From positions 1 to 64,000 of the forward strand of contig NZ_NJIF01000009.1 in NCBI RefSeq assembly GCF_002209555.1: a stretch of 64,000 nucleotides of DNA, written 5' to 3'. Source of the DNA: Achromobacter insolitus. GTDB taxonomy: Bacteria > Pseudomonadota > Gammaproteobacteria > Burkholderiales > Burkholderiaceae_B. This document shows, piece by piece, positions 8,359 through 18,011 of the stretch. How positions within the stretch are numbered: the first letter of the stretch is position 1; each line of letters begins with the position of its first letter. The position numbers and the translations under genes are program-made. The notes under the pieces were generated by a model. That model made no database searches and was not told where the DNA came from. It saw nothing but the letters and a program-made list of their open reading frames with translations.

Positions 8359-9320
8359 GATCCCACCTTGCCGGATTGGGGAGCAGCGGCGCGGCCGCTG
8401 AACAGGGGGCCGAACAGCCCCACCAGGCCACGCGGCGCGCCGAACACCACGCAAAGCAGCAGCACGCCCAAGGGCAGGTGCCAATATTCCGTCCACAGGC
8501 GCAGCACTTCCTCCAGGGTCAGCATGACCACGGCGCCTGCCACGCCGCCATAGCGCAGGCCGATGCCGCCCACCAGCACCATGATCAACAGGTTGGCCGA
8601 CTGAGTCCAATGCATGAGGCTGGGGGAAATGAAGAGGTTGTGATTGGCCAGCAGAGCGCCAGCCAGCCCCGCCACCGCGCCGCTCAGCGTGAAGGCCATC
8701 AGCTTGATGCGATAGACCGGATAGCCCATGGATTCCATGCGCGACTCGTTTTCGCGTATGCCCTGCAGGGCGGTGCCGAAGCGCGAGGCCACTACCCGTC
8801 CGAACACCCACATGATCAGCGCGAACAGCACCAGCACCAGGTAATAGAAGCTGACGTCATTGGCCAGGTCGATGCCCGGCAGGCTGGAATAGCCCGGCAG
8901 GTTCAACCCGTCCTCGCCGCCATACTGGCGCAGCGAGATAAAGATGTAGAACAGCATCTGCGCAAAAGCCAGCGTGATCATGATGAAGTACACGCCCCGG
9001 GTGCGCAGCGAAATCGCCCCCGTGATGCAGGCCAGCAGCGCCGCCAGCAACATGGCCACGGGCCACGACACCAGCGCCGACGTGACGCCCGACATGGCGA
9101 GGATGCCGACCGCGTAGGCGCCCGCGCCGAAGAAGGCCGCGTGGCCCAGCGCCACCATGCCGCCGTAGCCCAGGATCAGGTTCAGGCTGGTCGCGGCCAA
9201 CGCGTAGATCAGCACGCGCCGCACGAAGGAAATATAGAAGTCCAGGCCCAGCGCCGGCGCCACCAAGGGGAAGACCGCCAGCGCAAGCAGCAGGACCACG
9301 GTCCAGATCGTGGATTTCAT
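8355..9320 (-). CDS. livM: Liv-type ABC permease (LivM), system 1
   Basis: An inner-membrane permease of 321 residues with about eight to ten hydrophobic segments. It carries the typical LivM stretch NLILGYGGMVALGHAAFFG and the cytoplasmic loop around ENESRMESMGYPVYRIK that contacts the ATPase. The start at 9320 begins with MKSTIW and lies two bases behind the livH stop. It pairs with LivH to form the channel. Confidence 0.93.
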   Translation of the reverse strand: MKSTIWTVVLLLALAVFPLVAPALGLDFYISFVRRVLIYALAATSLNLILGYGGMVALGHAAFFGAGAYAVGILAMSGVTSALVSWPVAMLLAALLACITGAISLRTRGVYFIMITLAFAQMLFYIFISLRQYGGEDGLNLPGYSSLPGIDLANDVSFYYLVLVLFALIMWVFGRVVASRFGTALQGIRENESRMESMGYPVYRIKLMAFTLSGAVAGLAGALLANHNLFISPSLMHWTQSANLLIMVLVGGIGLRYGGVAGAVVMLTLEEVLRLWTEYWHLPLGVLLLCVVFGAPRGLVGLFGPLFSGRAAAPQSGKVGS

Positions 9321-9322
9321 GC

Positions 9323-10243
9323 TTACCCTCTCGCCGGAAACAAGCCGGAGGGCCGGAACACCAGCACTGCCGCCATCAATACGTAAATGGCAATCGCGGC
9401 CAGCGTCGGTCCGACGCTGGAGGCTACAGCCGGAGAAAAGACCTGGCGCAACAGCATGGGCAGGAAGGCCCGCCCCGCCGTGTCCACCATGCCCACCAGC
9501 AACGCGCCGACGAAAGCGCCGCGAATGGACCCGATGCCGCCGATGACGATGCACACCAGCACGAGAATCAGGATTTCCTCGCCCATCCCCACCTGCACCG
9601 AGGTGATCGGGCCGAGCAAGGCGCCCGCCACCGCGGCCAGCATGGCGCCCAGCACGAACACGCCCAGGAACAGGAGCGGTACGCGCACGCCCATCAGCGT
9701 GGCCATCTGGCGGTTGGATGCGCCCGCCCGCACCAGCACGCCCGCCCGGGTGCGCGTCACGAACCAGTACAGGCCCGCCGCGGCGGCCACGCCGAAGACG
9801 ATGATCATGAGCCGGTAGGCGGGATAGAGCAGGTCGGGCAGCAGCCGCACCGGGCCGGACAGCGCGGCCGGCATGTTCAGCATGACGGGGGCCGGCCCCC
9901 AGATCATCTTGACCAAATCATTGGCGATCAGAATGACCGCGTAGGTGCCCAGCACCTGGGCCAGGTGATCGCGCAGCGCGAGGCGGCGGATCAGCGTGAG
10001 TTCCAGCACCACGCCGACGATGCCGGTGGCGACTGCCGCTACCAGGACGGCGGCGGTGAAGGAACCTGTGCGCTGCATGGTTTCGGCGGCGACATAGGCG
10101 CCGGCCATGTAGAGCGAGCCGTGAGCCAGATTCATGATGTCCATGATGCCGAACACCAGGGTCAGCCCGGCCGCGATCAGAAACAACATCAACCCAAACT
10201 GCAGACCGTTCAGCAATTGCTCGACGATCAGCGTAAACGTCAT
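9323..10243 (-). CDS. livH: Liv-type ABC permease (LivH), system 1
   Basis: An inner-membrane permease of 306 residues, the usual length for LivH. It begins MTFTLIVEQLLNGLQFG, a characteristic N-terminal segment, and shows the motif FGIMDIMNLAHGSLYM. Eight or so membrane segments follow. It is separated from the upstream binding-protein gene by 204 bases that contain strong hairpins, which may set a lower expression of the membrane genes than of the binding protein. Confidence 0.93.
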   Translation of the reverse strand: MTFTLIVEQLLNGLQFGLMLFLIAAGLTLVFGIMDIMNLAHGSLYMAGAYVAAETMQRTGSFTAAVLVAAVATGIVGVVLELTLIRRLALRDHLAQVLGTYAVILIANDLVKMIWGPAPVMLNMPAALSGPVRLLPDLLYPAYRLMIIVFGVAAAAGLYWFVTRTRAGVLVRAGASNRQMATLMGVRVPLLFLGVFVLGAMLAAVAGALLGPITSVQVGMGEEILILVLVCIVIGGIGSIRGAFVGALLVGMVDTAGRAFLPMLLRQVFSPAVASSVGPTLAAIAIYVLMAAVLVFRPSGLFPARG

Positions 10244-10447
10244 GAAAACTTCCCCCTGCCGCGAATTGCCGATGGCCTAGCTCGCGGCCTGATCATTAAA
10301 GCCATCTGATTGCCCATCACGCTGGCGCACCCAGCGCCGCGCGTGCAGAGGTGCACCCGATCCGGATGCCGCGGATCCGGCTCCGCCGGTCCGCAGGCAT
10401 GCCCCCTTGAGGGGGAAGCGCGCAGCGCTTCGGGGCGTGGGCTCCCT
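10244..10447. repeat. Hairpin-rich intercistronic region
   Basis: Between the binding-protein gene and livH. Perfect short stem-loops are CCCCCT-TG-AGGGGG (10402-10415) and AAGCGC-GCA-GCGCTT (10416-10430), with further GC-rich complementary segments at about 10355-10400. Similar CCCTTGAGGGGG-type blocks are common between genes in Burkholderiales (general knowledge). A likely role is mRNA stabilisation or partial termination behind the binding-protein cistron. No U-tract follows on the minus strand. Confidence 0.5.
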
Positions 10448-11611
10448 CTACAGCTTGCACTCGCCGACGTAGACGTCCTGGTATTTGTCGAACACCTTGC
10501 CCACCAGCTTGTTGGTGATGCGGCCGCTGCCGTCCTTGTCGACGACGCGCAGGTAATAGGACTGGATGGGGTAGTGGTTCTTGCCGTAGGTGAAGCTGCC
10601 GCGCACCGACGGGTAGTCGGCCTTTTCCAGCGCGCGCACGATGGCTTCGCGGTCCGTAGCCTTGCCGCCCGCCTGTTTAACGGCGGCGTCCATGGCCATG
10701 ATCACGTCGTAGGCCTGGGCGGCGTACACCGAGGGATAGCGGCCGTTGTATTCCTTTCGGAAGGCTTCGACAAAGGCCTTGTTCTGCGGCACATCCAGGT
10801 CGTGCGCCCATTGCGCCGTGTTGTACATGCCCAGCATGGGCTCGCCCACCGCCTGGATCACGTCCTCGTCGGCCGAGAAACCCGGGCCGATCAGCTTGAC
10901 GCTTTGCGACAGGCCGGTCGACACGAACTGCTTGACGAAATTGATCCCCATGCCGCCCGGCAGGAAGATATAGACGGCGTCCGGCTTGGCTGCGCGGATC
11001 TGCGCGAGTTCCGCCGCGTAGTCGATCTGGCCGAGCTTGGTATAGACCTCGTCGCCCGGGGCGGTCTTGTAGCCGCGCTTGAAGCCGTTCAATGCATCCT
11101 TGCCGGCCGGATAATCCGGGGCCATGATGAACATTTTCTTGAAACCGCGGTCCGCCGCGACCTTGCCGGCCGCTTCATGGAAGGCATCGTTCTGGTAGGA
11201 AGTGCCGAACCAGTATGCATTGCACTGCGCGCCCGCGAACTGGCTGGGACCGGGATTGTTCGACAGGTACGGCACCTTGGCCGCGAACAGCGCGGGGCCG
11301 ACGGCCAGCGCCACGTTCGAGCCGATGGGGCCGGTGAAGAAATCAACCTTGTCGCGCTGGATGTAGCGCGTCACCAGTTGACGGGCCTGGTCGGGGTTGC
11401 CGCCCATGTCGGTCTGCACGAATTCGGCGGGCTGTCCGCCCAGCTTGCTGCCCAGTTGCTTGAAGGCGAGATTGAAGCCGTCGCGGGCTTCAGCGCCCAG
11501 CGCGGAGAAGGGGCCGGAGATGTCGTTGGCGATGCCGACCTTGATGGTGTCGGCGCCGGCCAGTGCCGGCACCAGGGCGGCGGCGGCCAGAAGGGAAGTG
11601 ATCAAACGCAT
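10448..11611 (-). CDS. Periplasmic binding protein of Liv-type importer, system 1
   Basis: A secreted type I periplasmic binding protein (387 residues with signal). The N terminus MRLITSLLAAAALVPALAGA is a signal peptide, and the mature part starts near DTIKVGIANDISGPFSALG. The fold matches Leu/Ile/Val-binding proteins (Peripla_BP_6). The ATG at 11611 is chosen because earlier starts would put extra residues before the signal. Gene order with a divergent MarR regulator resembles importers for aromatic or hydroxycinnamic acids in related bacteria, so the ligand may be an aromatic acid, but this is inference; a branched-chain amino acid is equally possible. Confidence 0.88.
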   Translation of the reverse strand: MRLITSLLAAAALVPALAGADTIKVGIANDISGPFSALGAEARDGFNLAFKQLGSKLGGQPAEFVQTDMGGNPDQARQLVTRYIQRDKVDFFTGPIGSNVALAVGPALFAAKVPYLSNNPGPSQFAGAQCNAYWFGTSYQNDAFHEAAGKVAADRGFKKMFIMAPDYPAGKDALNGFKRGYKTAPGDEVYTKLGQIDYAAELAQIRAAKPDAVYIFLPGGMGINFVKQFVSTGLSQSVKLIGPGFSADEDVIQAVGEPMLGMYNTAQWAHDLDVPQNKAFVEAFRKEYNGRYPSVYAAQAYDVIMAMDAAVKQAGGKATDREAIVRALEKADYPSVRGSFTYGKNHYPIQSYYLRVVDKDGSGRITNKLVGKVFDKYQDVYVGECKL

Positions 11612-11982
11612 GGTGGTGTGCTCCGTGCGCGAGCCCGCGCAGAGGGTGTTCTTTTTTGAAATCGCGATTCGAAAAACTTCGTGCAGCACAGCCAAGGCTG
11701 GCGTGCTTCATAGTTTAGGTTTAAAGTATTCGGCAAAACAAGTCTAGGGTTTTTACCAAAGGGTTTTTACTAATAAGCTACCGCCATGGTTACCCTCCGC
11801 CGCACCTATGATCGCGCCACGCCGGTTGCCCGGCACAACGTTCGCGCGACAGTACCCGACATCCCGCCGATACTCAAGAAGCGCGCCGATCACGCCGCCA
11901 CTACGCGACCGACGGCGATTCCCGCGATCCTCGCTCGGAAGCCTCTGGCGCCCGCCCCTCATTCCCGGTAATTTCCATAGCC
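11612..11982. promoter_or_regulatory. Divergent promoter region with candidate MarR operator
   Basis: A 371-base gap between the binding-protein gene and the MarR gene, with no credible coding. An 18-bp imperfect palindrome TTGAAATCGCGATTCGAA (11656-11673; 14 of 18 positions symmetric, perfect core AATCGCGATT) lies 45 bases before the binding-protein start, where a MarR dimer could act. Further out are two exact 11-bp direct repeats AGGGTTTTTAC (11746-11756 and 11760-11770), 14 bases apart start to start, in an AT-rich stretch. These are sequence observations; binding is not shown. Confidence 0.45.
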
Positions 11983-12477
11983 ATGACCGACACTCCCGAC
12001 CTGGAATCCCGCGCCGCGCCCGACGATCACCATGCGTTGCGCCTGTGGCTGCGCATGCTGACCTGCGCCAATCTCGTCGAAAGCGAGATTCGCAGCCGCC
12101 TGCGCAATGAATTCGACACCACGCTGCCGCGCTTTGACCTGATGGCGCAATTGCAGCGCGCGCCCAAAGGCATGAAGATGGGCGAGCTGTCGCGCCACAT
12201 GATGGTCACCAACGGCAATATCACCGGCATCACCGACCAGCTCGAAAAGGAAGGCCTGGTGGTGCGAACCAAAGTCGAATCCGACCGCCGCAGCTCGCTC
12301 ATCAAACTCACGCCCCTGGGCAAGAAGAGCTTCGCCCGCATGGCCCGCGCCCACGAATCCTGGGTCAAGTCCATGTTTGGCGACCTGCCCGAAAATACCC
12401 GCAATGCGCTGTTCCAGGCCCTGGGCGAACTGAAGCTGCAAGTGGTGGCCACCCGCTCGGAATCCGCCCGGAACTGA
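11983..12477 (+). CDS. MarR-family transcriptional regulator
   Basis: A 164-residue MarR-type dimeric repressor. The winged helix occupies about 55-125, with the recognition region MGELSRHMMVTNGNITGITDQLEKEGLV and a wing ending in ESDRRSSLIKLT. It is divergent from the Liv-type system 1 genes and probably controls them in response to the imported compound or its CoA thioester, as known for several MarR proteins next to aromatic-acid genes. The start is an ATG with no competing site close by. The ligand is unknown. Confidence 0.88.
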   Translation: MTDTPDLESRAAPDDHHALRLWLRMLTCANLVESEIRSRLRNEFDTTLPRFDLMAQLQRAPKGMKMGELSRHMMVTNGNITGITDQLEKEGLVVRTKVESDRRSSLIKLTPLGKKSFARMARAHESWVKSMFGDLPENTRNALFQALGELKLQVVATRSESARN

Positions 12478-12527
12478 ACACCCGTCCGCGCCTATGTCCG
12501 CTTGCGGATTGGCGCATAATTGCCGCC

Positions 12528-13547
12528 ATGATTCCGGTTTCTCTTCCTGGCGGTAATTTCTACGTGCTGATGGCCGCGTCGCTGGCCTGCCTTGCCACAT
12601 TGCTGACCTGGCTGGCCGTACTGGCCACTACCCGCAGCGCCAGGGAATGGCTGGGCGGCCACCGGCGCGGCGGCGCCATCCTGATGGCCTTCCTTGCCAT
12701 CGTGGGCGCCATCTTCCCCTATCAGCAGTTCAGCCTGTGGTTCTCGGCCCGCCAAAGCGCCCAGGCCGACGCCGAGCGCAAGACCGTGCTGCCCCAGGCC
12801 ACCCAGCTGGCAGGCGTGGAGATGCCGGCCGGCACCGTCCTCAGCCTGGGCACGCCGGGCGAGCTGGCCTCGTTCGACCTCGCCGTATTCCCGGACGGCC
12901 ACCTCGCCTCCATCCAGGGCATTGCCGCCACGCGCGTGTTCCGCTACCCCGCCAGCGCCAAACAGGCCGAGACCCTGTCCGTCGAGATCGCCCGCGACCA
13001 GGCGCTGGACGGCTGGCTGTGCGCGCACGGGCATCGCCTGGAGTTCGTCCTGCGCGACGGGCACCCCCGCTTCGCCAGTTGCCACCTGGCCATCGGCAAT
13101 ACCCTGAACCAGCAAGCCGTGCCGCCCGGCGCCTGGCTGAAAGCCATTCCCGCAGGCGCCCCCGATGCGCCGCGCTGGCTGCTGCGCACGGAAGGCAGCG
13201 AGGCGCTGGACGTCGCCCGCATGCCGCTGCTGAAGGTGGACATGCAGCTGGACAGTCAACGCCGCATGCTGGATTTCGAGGGTCTGCTGGCTCGCGAAAC
13301 CGTGCTGGGCGACATGACCTACCAGCCCGGCACCCGGGTGATGGCCGCCAATTCCCGCCTGCCGGGCGCCCAACCGGGCGATCTGCTGTTTTCCCCATCG
13401 CGCGGACGCTCGGCGCGCCGCGCGGGCGGCGAAGACGTGCCCGCCGGCAAGTCGGTGCTGCAGGCCCCTGACGGCGCCGTGCGCAGCGTGCTGGGAAACC
13501 GCGAGGCCGGCGTGCTGGACGTGGCCGCCATGCGGATCGGTCCCTGA
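12528..13547 (+). CDS. Uncharacterised membrane-anchored protein
   Basis: I do not recognise this 339-residue protein. Two hydrophobic segments (about 12-33 and 49-67) lie at the N terminus with a basic loop RSAREWLGGHRRGG between them; the remaining 270 residues look soluble and rich in Ala, Leu and Arg. There are two cysteines in the soluble part (in WLCAHGH and FASCHLA). No catalytic motif is evident. It lies between the MarR gene and argJ, 100 bases before argJ on the same strand, and codon use resembles its neighbours. A role in the envelope is only a guess. Confidence 0.7.
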   Translation: MIPVSLPGGNFYVLMAASLACLATLLTWLAVLATTRSAREWLGGHRRGGAILMAFLAIVGAIFPYQQFSLWFSARQSAQADAERKTVLPQATQLAGVEMPAGTVLSLGTPGELASFDLAVFPDGHLASIQGIAATRVFRYPASAKQAETLSVEIARDQALDGWLCAHGHRLEFVLRDGHPRFASCHLAIGNTLNQQAVPPGAWLKAIPAGAPDAPRWLLRTEGSEALDVARMPLLKVDMQLDSQRRMLDFEGLLARETVLGDMTYQPGTRVMAANSRLPGAQPGDLLFSPSRGRSARRAGGEDVPAGKSVLQAPDGAVRSVLGNREAGVLDVAAMRIGP

Positions 13548-13646
13548 CCGGACGCTGTCCCAATCCGGTGGGATAATACGAAGCTTTCCCCCGCGCGCCG
13601 CCTCGCCTGGCGGCGATTCCGTCCTGCTCATACATGAGACGAAGTC

Positions 13647-14873
13647 ATGGCCGTTAATCTGCAGATCCCCTCCGAGTCCGAAATTTTTCCTGTTGCCGGC
13701 GTTGAAATCGGCGTTACCGAGGCCGGCATCCGCAAAGCCAACCGACGCGACCTGACCGTATTCCGCTTCGCGCCGGGCACCAGCGTGGCGGGCGTCTTCA
13801 CGCGCAACCGCTTCTGCGCCGCCCCCGTGCAGGTCTGCCAGGCCCATCTGGCCGCCGGCGGCCCGATCAGCGCCCTGGTCATCAATACCGGCAACGCCAA
13901 CGCTGGCACCGGCGAAGAAGGCCTGCAGAAGGCCAAGGACACCTGCGCCGCGCTGGGCAAGCTGCTGGGCGTGTCCGCCGCCGAGGTCCTGCCGTTTTCC
14001 ACCGGCGTCATCCTGGAGCCGCTGCCGCTGGATCGCCTGGTGGCCGGCCTGCCCGCCGCCATCGCCAACCTGGGTCCCGACCACTGGTTCAGCGCCGCCC
14101 ACGGCATCATGACCACGGACACGCTGCCCAAGATCCACTCGCGCAAAGTCCAGATCGACAGCAAGACCGTCACGTTCACCGGCATCAGCAAGGGCGCCGG
14201 CATGATCCGGCCCAATATGGCCACCATGCTGAGCTTCCTGGCCACCGACGCCGGCATCGCCCAGCCCCTGCTGTCCAAGCTGGCCGGTGAAATCGCCGAC
14301 GCCTCGTTCAATCGCATCACGGTCGATGGCGACACCTCCACCAACGACTCCTTCATCATCGCCGCCACCGGCAAGTCGGGCGTCGAAGTGAACGCCGAGT
14401 CCGATCCCGCCTACGCCGCCGTGCGCGAAGCCCTGACGGCCGCCGCGCTGGACCTGGCCACCAAGATCGTCCGCGATGCCGAAGGCGCCACCAAATTCAT
14501 GACCATCCGCGTCGAAGAAGCCGGCAACACCGAAGAAGCGCTGAAGGTGGCTTACGCAGTGGCCCATTCGCCGCTGGTCAAGACCGCGTTCTTCGCCTCG
14601 GACCCCAACCTGGGCCGGATCCTGGCCGCGGTGGGCTACGCCGGCATCGAAGACCTGGACGTCTCCAACATCCGCCTGTGGCTGGACGATGTGCTGGTGG
14701 CCAAGGACGGTGGCCGCAACCCCGCCTACCAGGAGGCCGACGGCCAACGCGTGATGAAGCAGGCCGAGATCCAGGTGCGTATCGCCCTGGGCCGCGGCCA
14801 GGTCAGCGACACGGTCTACACCTGCGACTTCTCGCACGAATACGTGTCGATCAACGCCGACTACCGCTCCTGA
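13647..14873 (+). CDS. argJ: Bifunctional ornithine acetyltransferase / N-acetylglutamate synthase
   Basis: ArgJ transfers the acetyl group from N-acetylornithine to glutamate, closing the cyclic arginine pathway, and can also make N-acetylglutamate from acetyl-CoA. The 408-residue precursor contains the self-cleavage site MATMLSF; cleavage between Ala192 and Thr193 frees the catalytic threonine. The downstream motif [11 protein letters not shown] and the C-terminal NADYRS are typical. It is first in a three-gene run with a DUF815 ATPase (24 bases downstream) and a Nudix/ThiE fusion. Confidence 0.96.
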   Translation: MAVNLQIPSESEIFPVAGVEIGVTEAGIRKANRRDLTVFRFAPGTSVAGVFTRNRFCAAPVQVCQAHLAAGGPISALVINTGNANAGTGEEGLQKAKDTCAALGKLLGVSAAEVLPFSTGVILEPLPLDRLVAGLPAAIANLGPDHWFSAAHGIMTTDTLPKIHSRKVQIDSKTVTFTGISKGAGMIRPNMATMLSFLATDAGIAQPLLSKLAGEIADASFNRITVDGDTSTNDSFIIAATGKSGVEVNAESDPAYAAVREALTAAALDLATKIVRDAEGATKFMTIRVEEAGNTEEALKVAYAVAHSPLVKTAFFASDPNLGRILAAVGYAGIEDLDVSNIRLWLDDVLVAKDGGRNPAYQEADGQRVMKQAEIQVRIALGRGQVSDTVYTCDFSHEYVSINADYRS

Positions 14874-14897
14874 TCCGCAACTTCCGGGACTTCAGAC

Positions 14898-15764
14898 GTG
14901 ACCGCAACCGAGTTCTCCACCCTTATCCAGCGCGCCGAGCGCGTGCTGGCGCAGTTGGAAGCCTGGCTTCCGCCCGCAACGCCCGAAATCGACTGGACCG
15001 CCCACGCCTACCGCTGGCGCAAGCGCGGCGCCCGCGGCTGGCTGGACGCCGTGCGCCACGTGGCGCGCATCGACATGGCGGACCTGCAGCACATCGAGCG
15101 CCAGAAGGGCATCATCGACCGCAATACGGTGCAGTTCCTTGAAAAGAAGCCGGCCAACAACGTGCTCATGACCGGCGCCCGCGGCACCGGCAAGAGCTCG
15201 CTGGTCAAGGCAATGCTGGCCGCCTATGGCGACCGCGGGCTGCGCCTGATCGAAGTGGACAAGTCGGACCTCGGCGATCTGGCCGACATCGTCGAACTGG
15301 TGGCTGCCCGCCCGGAACGCTACATCGTGTTCTGCGACGACCTGTCGTTCGAGGAAGGCGAGGCCGGCTACAAGGCGCTGAAGTCGGTGCTGGACGGCTC
15401 GGTATCGGCCGCCGGCGACAACGTGCTGATCTACGCCACCTCCAACCGGCGCCACCTGATGCCGGAATACATGAGCGAGAACCTGGCGGCCAAGCATCAG
15501 CCCGACGGCGAAATCCATCCCGGCGAAACGGTCGAGGAAAAAATCTCGCTGTCCGAGCGCTTCGGCTTGTGGCTGTCGTTCTACCCCTTCAAGCAGGACG
15601 ACTACCTGGACATCGTTTATCACTGGCTGCGCGAACTGGGCTGCCCCGAATCGCAGATCGAACCCTCGCGCACCGAGGCGTTGCAATGGACCATCGAGCG
15701 CGGCTCGCGTTCGGGCCGCGTAGCCTATCAATTCGCGCGCGACTGGGCGGCCCGTCATGTCTGA
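14898..15764 (+). CDS. DUF815 AAA+ family ATPase
   Basis: A 288-residue P-loop ATPase of the DUF815 family. Walker A is [10 protein letters not shown] and Walker B FCDDLSFE; a sensor-like [13 protein letters not shown] follows. The physiological role of the family is not established. It starts with GTG and overlaps the next gene by eight bases. The argJ-ATPase-Nudix order suggests co-transcription, but no link with arginine synthesis is evident from the protein. Confidence 0.88.
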   Translation: MTATEFSTLIQRAERVLAQLEAWLPPATPEIDWTAHAYRWRKRGARGWLDAVRHVARIDMADLQHIERQKGIIDRNTVQFLEKKPANNVLMTGARGTGKSSLVKAMLAAYGDRGLRLIEVDKSDLGDLADIVELVAARPERYIVFCDDLSFEEGEAGYKALKSVLDGSVSAAGDNVLIYATSNRRHLMPEYMSENLAAKHQPDGEIHPGETVEEKISLSERFGLWLSFYPFKQDDYLDIVYHWLRELGCPESQIEPSRTEALQWTIERGSRSGRVAYQFARDWAARHV

Positions 15765-16719
15765 AAAAATCATCGACGTCGCCGCCGGCCTGATCCTGCG
15801 CCCCGACGGCATGCTGCTGCTGGGCCAGCGCCCTGAAGGCAAGCCCTGGGCAGGCTGGTGGGAGCTGCCCGGCGGCAAGCTGGAGCCCGGCGAAACCGTG
15901 CTGCAAGCGCTGGCGCGCGAACTGCAGGAAGAAATCGGCATCCGCGTCACGCAATCCCGCCCCTGGGTTACTTATGTGCACGCCTATCCTCACACCACGG
16001 TGCGCCTGGCGTTCTGCCACGTCACCGGCTGGGAAGGCGAACCGCGCAGCCTGGAAAACCAGCGCCTGGAATGGGTAGACCCGGCCAACGCAGCCTCCGT
16101 CGGCGACCTGCTGCCTGCCGCCCTGCCCCCGTTGCGCTGGCTGCAACTGCCCACCACCTACGGCATCAGTTCCGTAGGTTCGCGGGCGGGCGTGGCCGCC
16201 TTCCTCGGCCGGCTGGAAGCCGCCTTGGCGCGCGGCGTGAAACTCGTACAGCTGCGCGAACCGCAGTGGCCGGACGGGGTCGCTTCCCCTTCGCTGCATG
16301 AAGTACTGCAGCAGGTGCTCAAGCGCTGCCGCGCCGCGGGCGCCCGGGTACTGGTCAACAGCGTCCACCCCGCCGCCTGGTGGCGCGAGGCCGACGGCGT
16401 GCATCTGCGCGCGGCCGATGCCGCCAAGCTCACGGCCCGCCCCGAACTCCCCGCAGGCGCGCTGGTCGGCGTGTCCGCGCACGACAACGCCCAAATCATC
16501 CACGCACGGGATCTGGACGCCGATTTCGCGGTGCTGGGTCCGGTGCTGGACACGCCCAGCCATCCTGGCGCTCCGACGCTGGGTTGGGAAGGTTTCGTGC
16601 AAGGCATCCACGATGCCGGCATTCCCGTGTTCGCGCTGGGCGGGCAGTCCACCCAGACCGTGTCACAGGCCTTGCGCCATGGAGCGCATGGCATTGCCGG
16701 GATACGCGGGGTGCTCTGA
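15757..16719 (+). CDS. Nudix hydrolase fused to a ThiE-like domain
   Basis: A 320-residue fusion. The N-terminal half (about 1-135) is a MutT-type Nudix domain with a complete Nudix box ([10 protein letters not shown]...RELQEEIG), expected to hydrolyse oxidised dNTPs such as 8-oxo-dGTP. The C-terminal half (about 145-320) resembles thiamine phosphate synthase, with LVQLRE, the GVHLRAAD loop, GVSAHD, an [18 protein letters not shown] segment and FALGG. Whether the second domain is catalytic is unclear; in this known fusion family it is usually thought to have lost or changed the TMP synthase role. It is translationally coupled to the ATPase gene. No TPP riboswitch was seen nearby. Confidence 0.9.
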   Translation: MSEKIIDVAAGLILRPDGMLLLGQRPEGKPWAGWWELPGGKLEPGETVLQALARELQEEIGIRVTQSRPWVTYVHAYPHTTVRLAFCHVTGWEGEPRSLENQRLEWVDPANAASVGDLLPAALPPLRWLQLPTTYGISSVGSRAGVAAFLGRLEAALARGVKLVQLREPQWPDGVASPSLHEVLQQVLKRCRAAGARVLVNSVHPAAWWREADGVHLRAADAAKLTARPELPAGALVGVSAHDNAQIIHARDLDADFAVLGPVLDTPSHPGAPTLGWEGFVQGIHDAGIPVFALGGQSTQTVSQALRHGAHGIAGIRGVL

Positions 16720-16817
16720 GCCGCGCGGCGGCTTTGCTGAAAGCCGCCGTCTGCCAGCTCCGCGGGAGCATCCAACCGCTCCCTCTGGGGCAGCCTCCGG
16801 CCCTCTTCGGATTGCCG

Positions 16818-18011
16818 CTACTCCACGATTCCTTGCGGAACGCCGGCATGTGCCCTACGCCGCGATACGCTTTCCCAAGCCGCCACCAGAATCATGATCA
16901 ATGTGGTCAAACCACCCACCATGAGGTTGTCGGTCACAAAGGCCACGGGCGCCAGCACGGCCAGCAACACCAGCCCCACCACGTGCGACAGCGGGAAGCG
17001 GCCGTAGACCACTGTCTTATAAATGCCGTTGCCAGCCAGGTAGAGCGCCGGGCCACCGATCAGCGCAGCCGCCGCCGGCATGGCGATGCGCCCGTCCGGA
17101 TGCAAGATGACCAGCTCGTTGGCCACGGCGGACACGATCACCCCGGCGATCAGGACGACGTGTACATAGTGGAACCAGGCGCCGATGCGGCCTGGATCGT
17201 TGCTATGCACGATGGCCTCGCTGCCGTCGCGGCTGCTGGTGTCGAAATACACCCACCACATGGCGGCCGTGCCCAGAAATGCGGCCAGCAGCGCAATCAA
17301 CGCGGGCGCGCTCCAGCGCTCCAGGCCTGCCAGCGTGGCACCGGTGATGAGCAAGGTTTCGCCCAGCGCCACGATGACGAACAGCTGGCAGCGCTCGGCC
17401 AGGTGTCCGCCCTCGATCGTCCATTCACTGGTGGTGGAATGACCCAGGCCCGGAAAGCGGAAGCCGATCATGGGCGACAGATACTCGCAGGCCACCGCCA
17501 GCGCCCACAACGCCAGGCGCGTGCCGTCCTGAGACAGTCCGCCGGCAATCCACAAGACCGCCGACACGCACAGCCAGGCGAACATGCGGCGGAAGTTGGG
17601 TGCCAGCGGATGCGCAGGCCCCAGATGCAACACGATGAACAGCGTGCGCCCCACCTGGATCAGCGCGTAGCTGACGGCGAACACCAGCCCGGTAGCGCCG
17701 AATGCGCCCGGCAGGGCAGCGCCAAAGACCAGGCCGGCCAGCATCACGGCAAACAGCATGACGCGCATGGGCACGGCGTCGGGATCGAACCAGTTCGTGA
17801 CCCAGCAGGTGTATTGCCAGCCCAGCCATACGGCGAACCACAGCACCAGAGAGTGGAGCGCGCCCATCAAGGTCAGATCGTGCAGCAGGCCGTGGGAGAT
17901 CTGGGTGACCGCGAAGACGTACACCAGATCGAAGAACAGCTCGACAAAGGTGACGCGGGCTTCGTGCCCGTCGCGGCGGCGCAGCAAGTTGGCGCTTGCG
18001 AGAAAGGTCAT
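16818..18011 (-). CDS. Low-temperature-requirement A (LtrA) family membrane protein
   Basis: A protein of 397 residues with about ten to twelve membrane segments. The family hallmark RVTFVELFFDLVYVFAVTQ lies near the N terminus. LtrA was named from a Listeria locus needed for growth in the cold; its molecular function is not known. The ATG at 18011 is used, with GAGG upstream; a TTG at 18044 would add a hydrophilic extension unlike the family. It stands alone, converging on the Nudix gene, with a GC-rich 98-base gap holding inverted-repeat fragments (16725-16800). Confidence 0.85.
   Translation of the reverse strand: MTFLASANLLRRRDGHEARVTFVELFFDLVYVFAVTQISHGLLHDLTLMGALHSLVLWFAVWLGWQYTCWVTNWFDPDAVPMRVMLFAVMLAGLVFGAALPGAFGATGLVFAVSYALIQVGRTLFIVLHLGPAHPLAPNFRRMFAWLCVSAVLWIAGGLSQDGTRLALWALAVACEYLSPMIGFRFPGLGHSTTSEWTIEGGHLAERCQLFVIVALGETLLITGATLAGLERWSAPALIALLAAFLGTAAMWWVYFDTSSRDGSEAIVHSNDPGRIGAWFHYVHVVLIAGVIVSAVANELVILHPDGRIAMPAAAALIGGPALYLAGNGIYKTVVYGRFPLSHVVGLVLLAVLAPVAFVTDNLMVGGLTTLIMILVAAWESVSRRRAHAGVPQGIVE

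Noticed and set aside
12492-14837. A 781-codon open frame antisense to argJ and its upstream gene
   Set aside because: Such frames arise in GC-rich DNA opposite real genes. argJ is conserved with clear motifs, and the antisense product is Gly/His/Gln-rich with no family features.
15700-15760. TPP riboswitch for the Nudix/ThiE fusion gene
   Set aside because: The gene starts inside the upstream coding frame, leaving no room for a leader.
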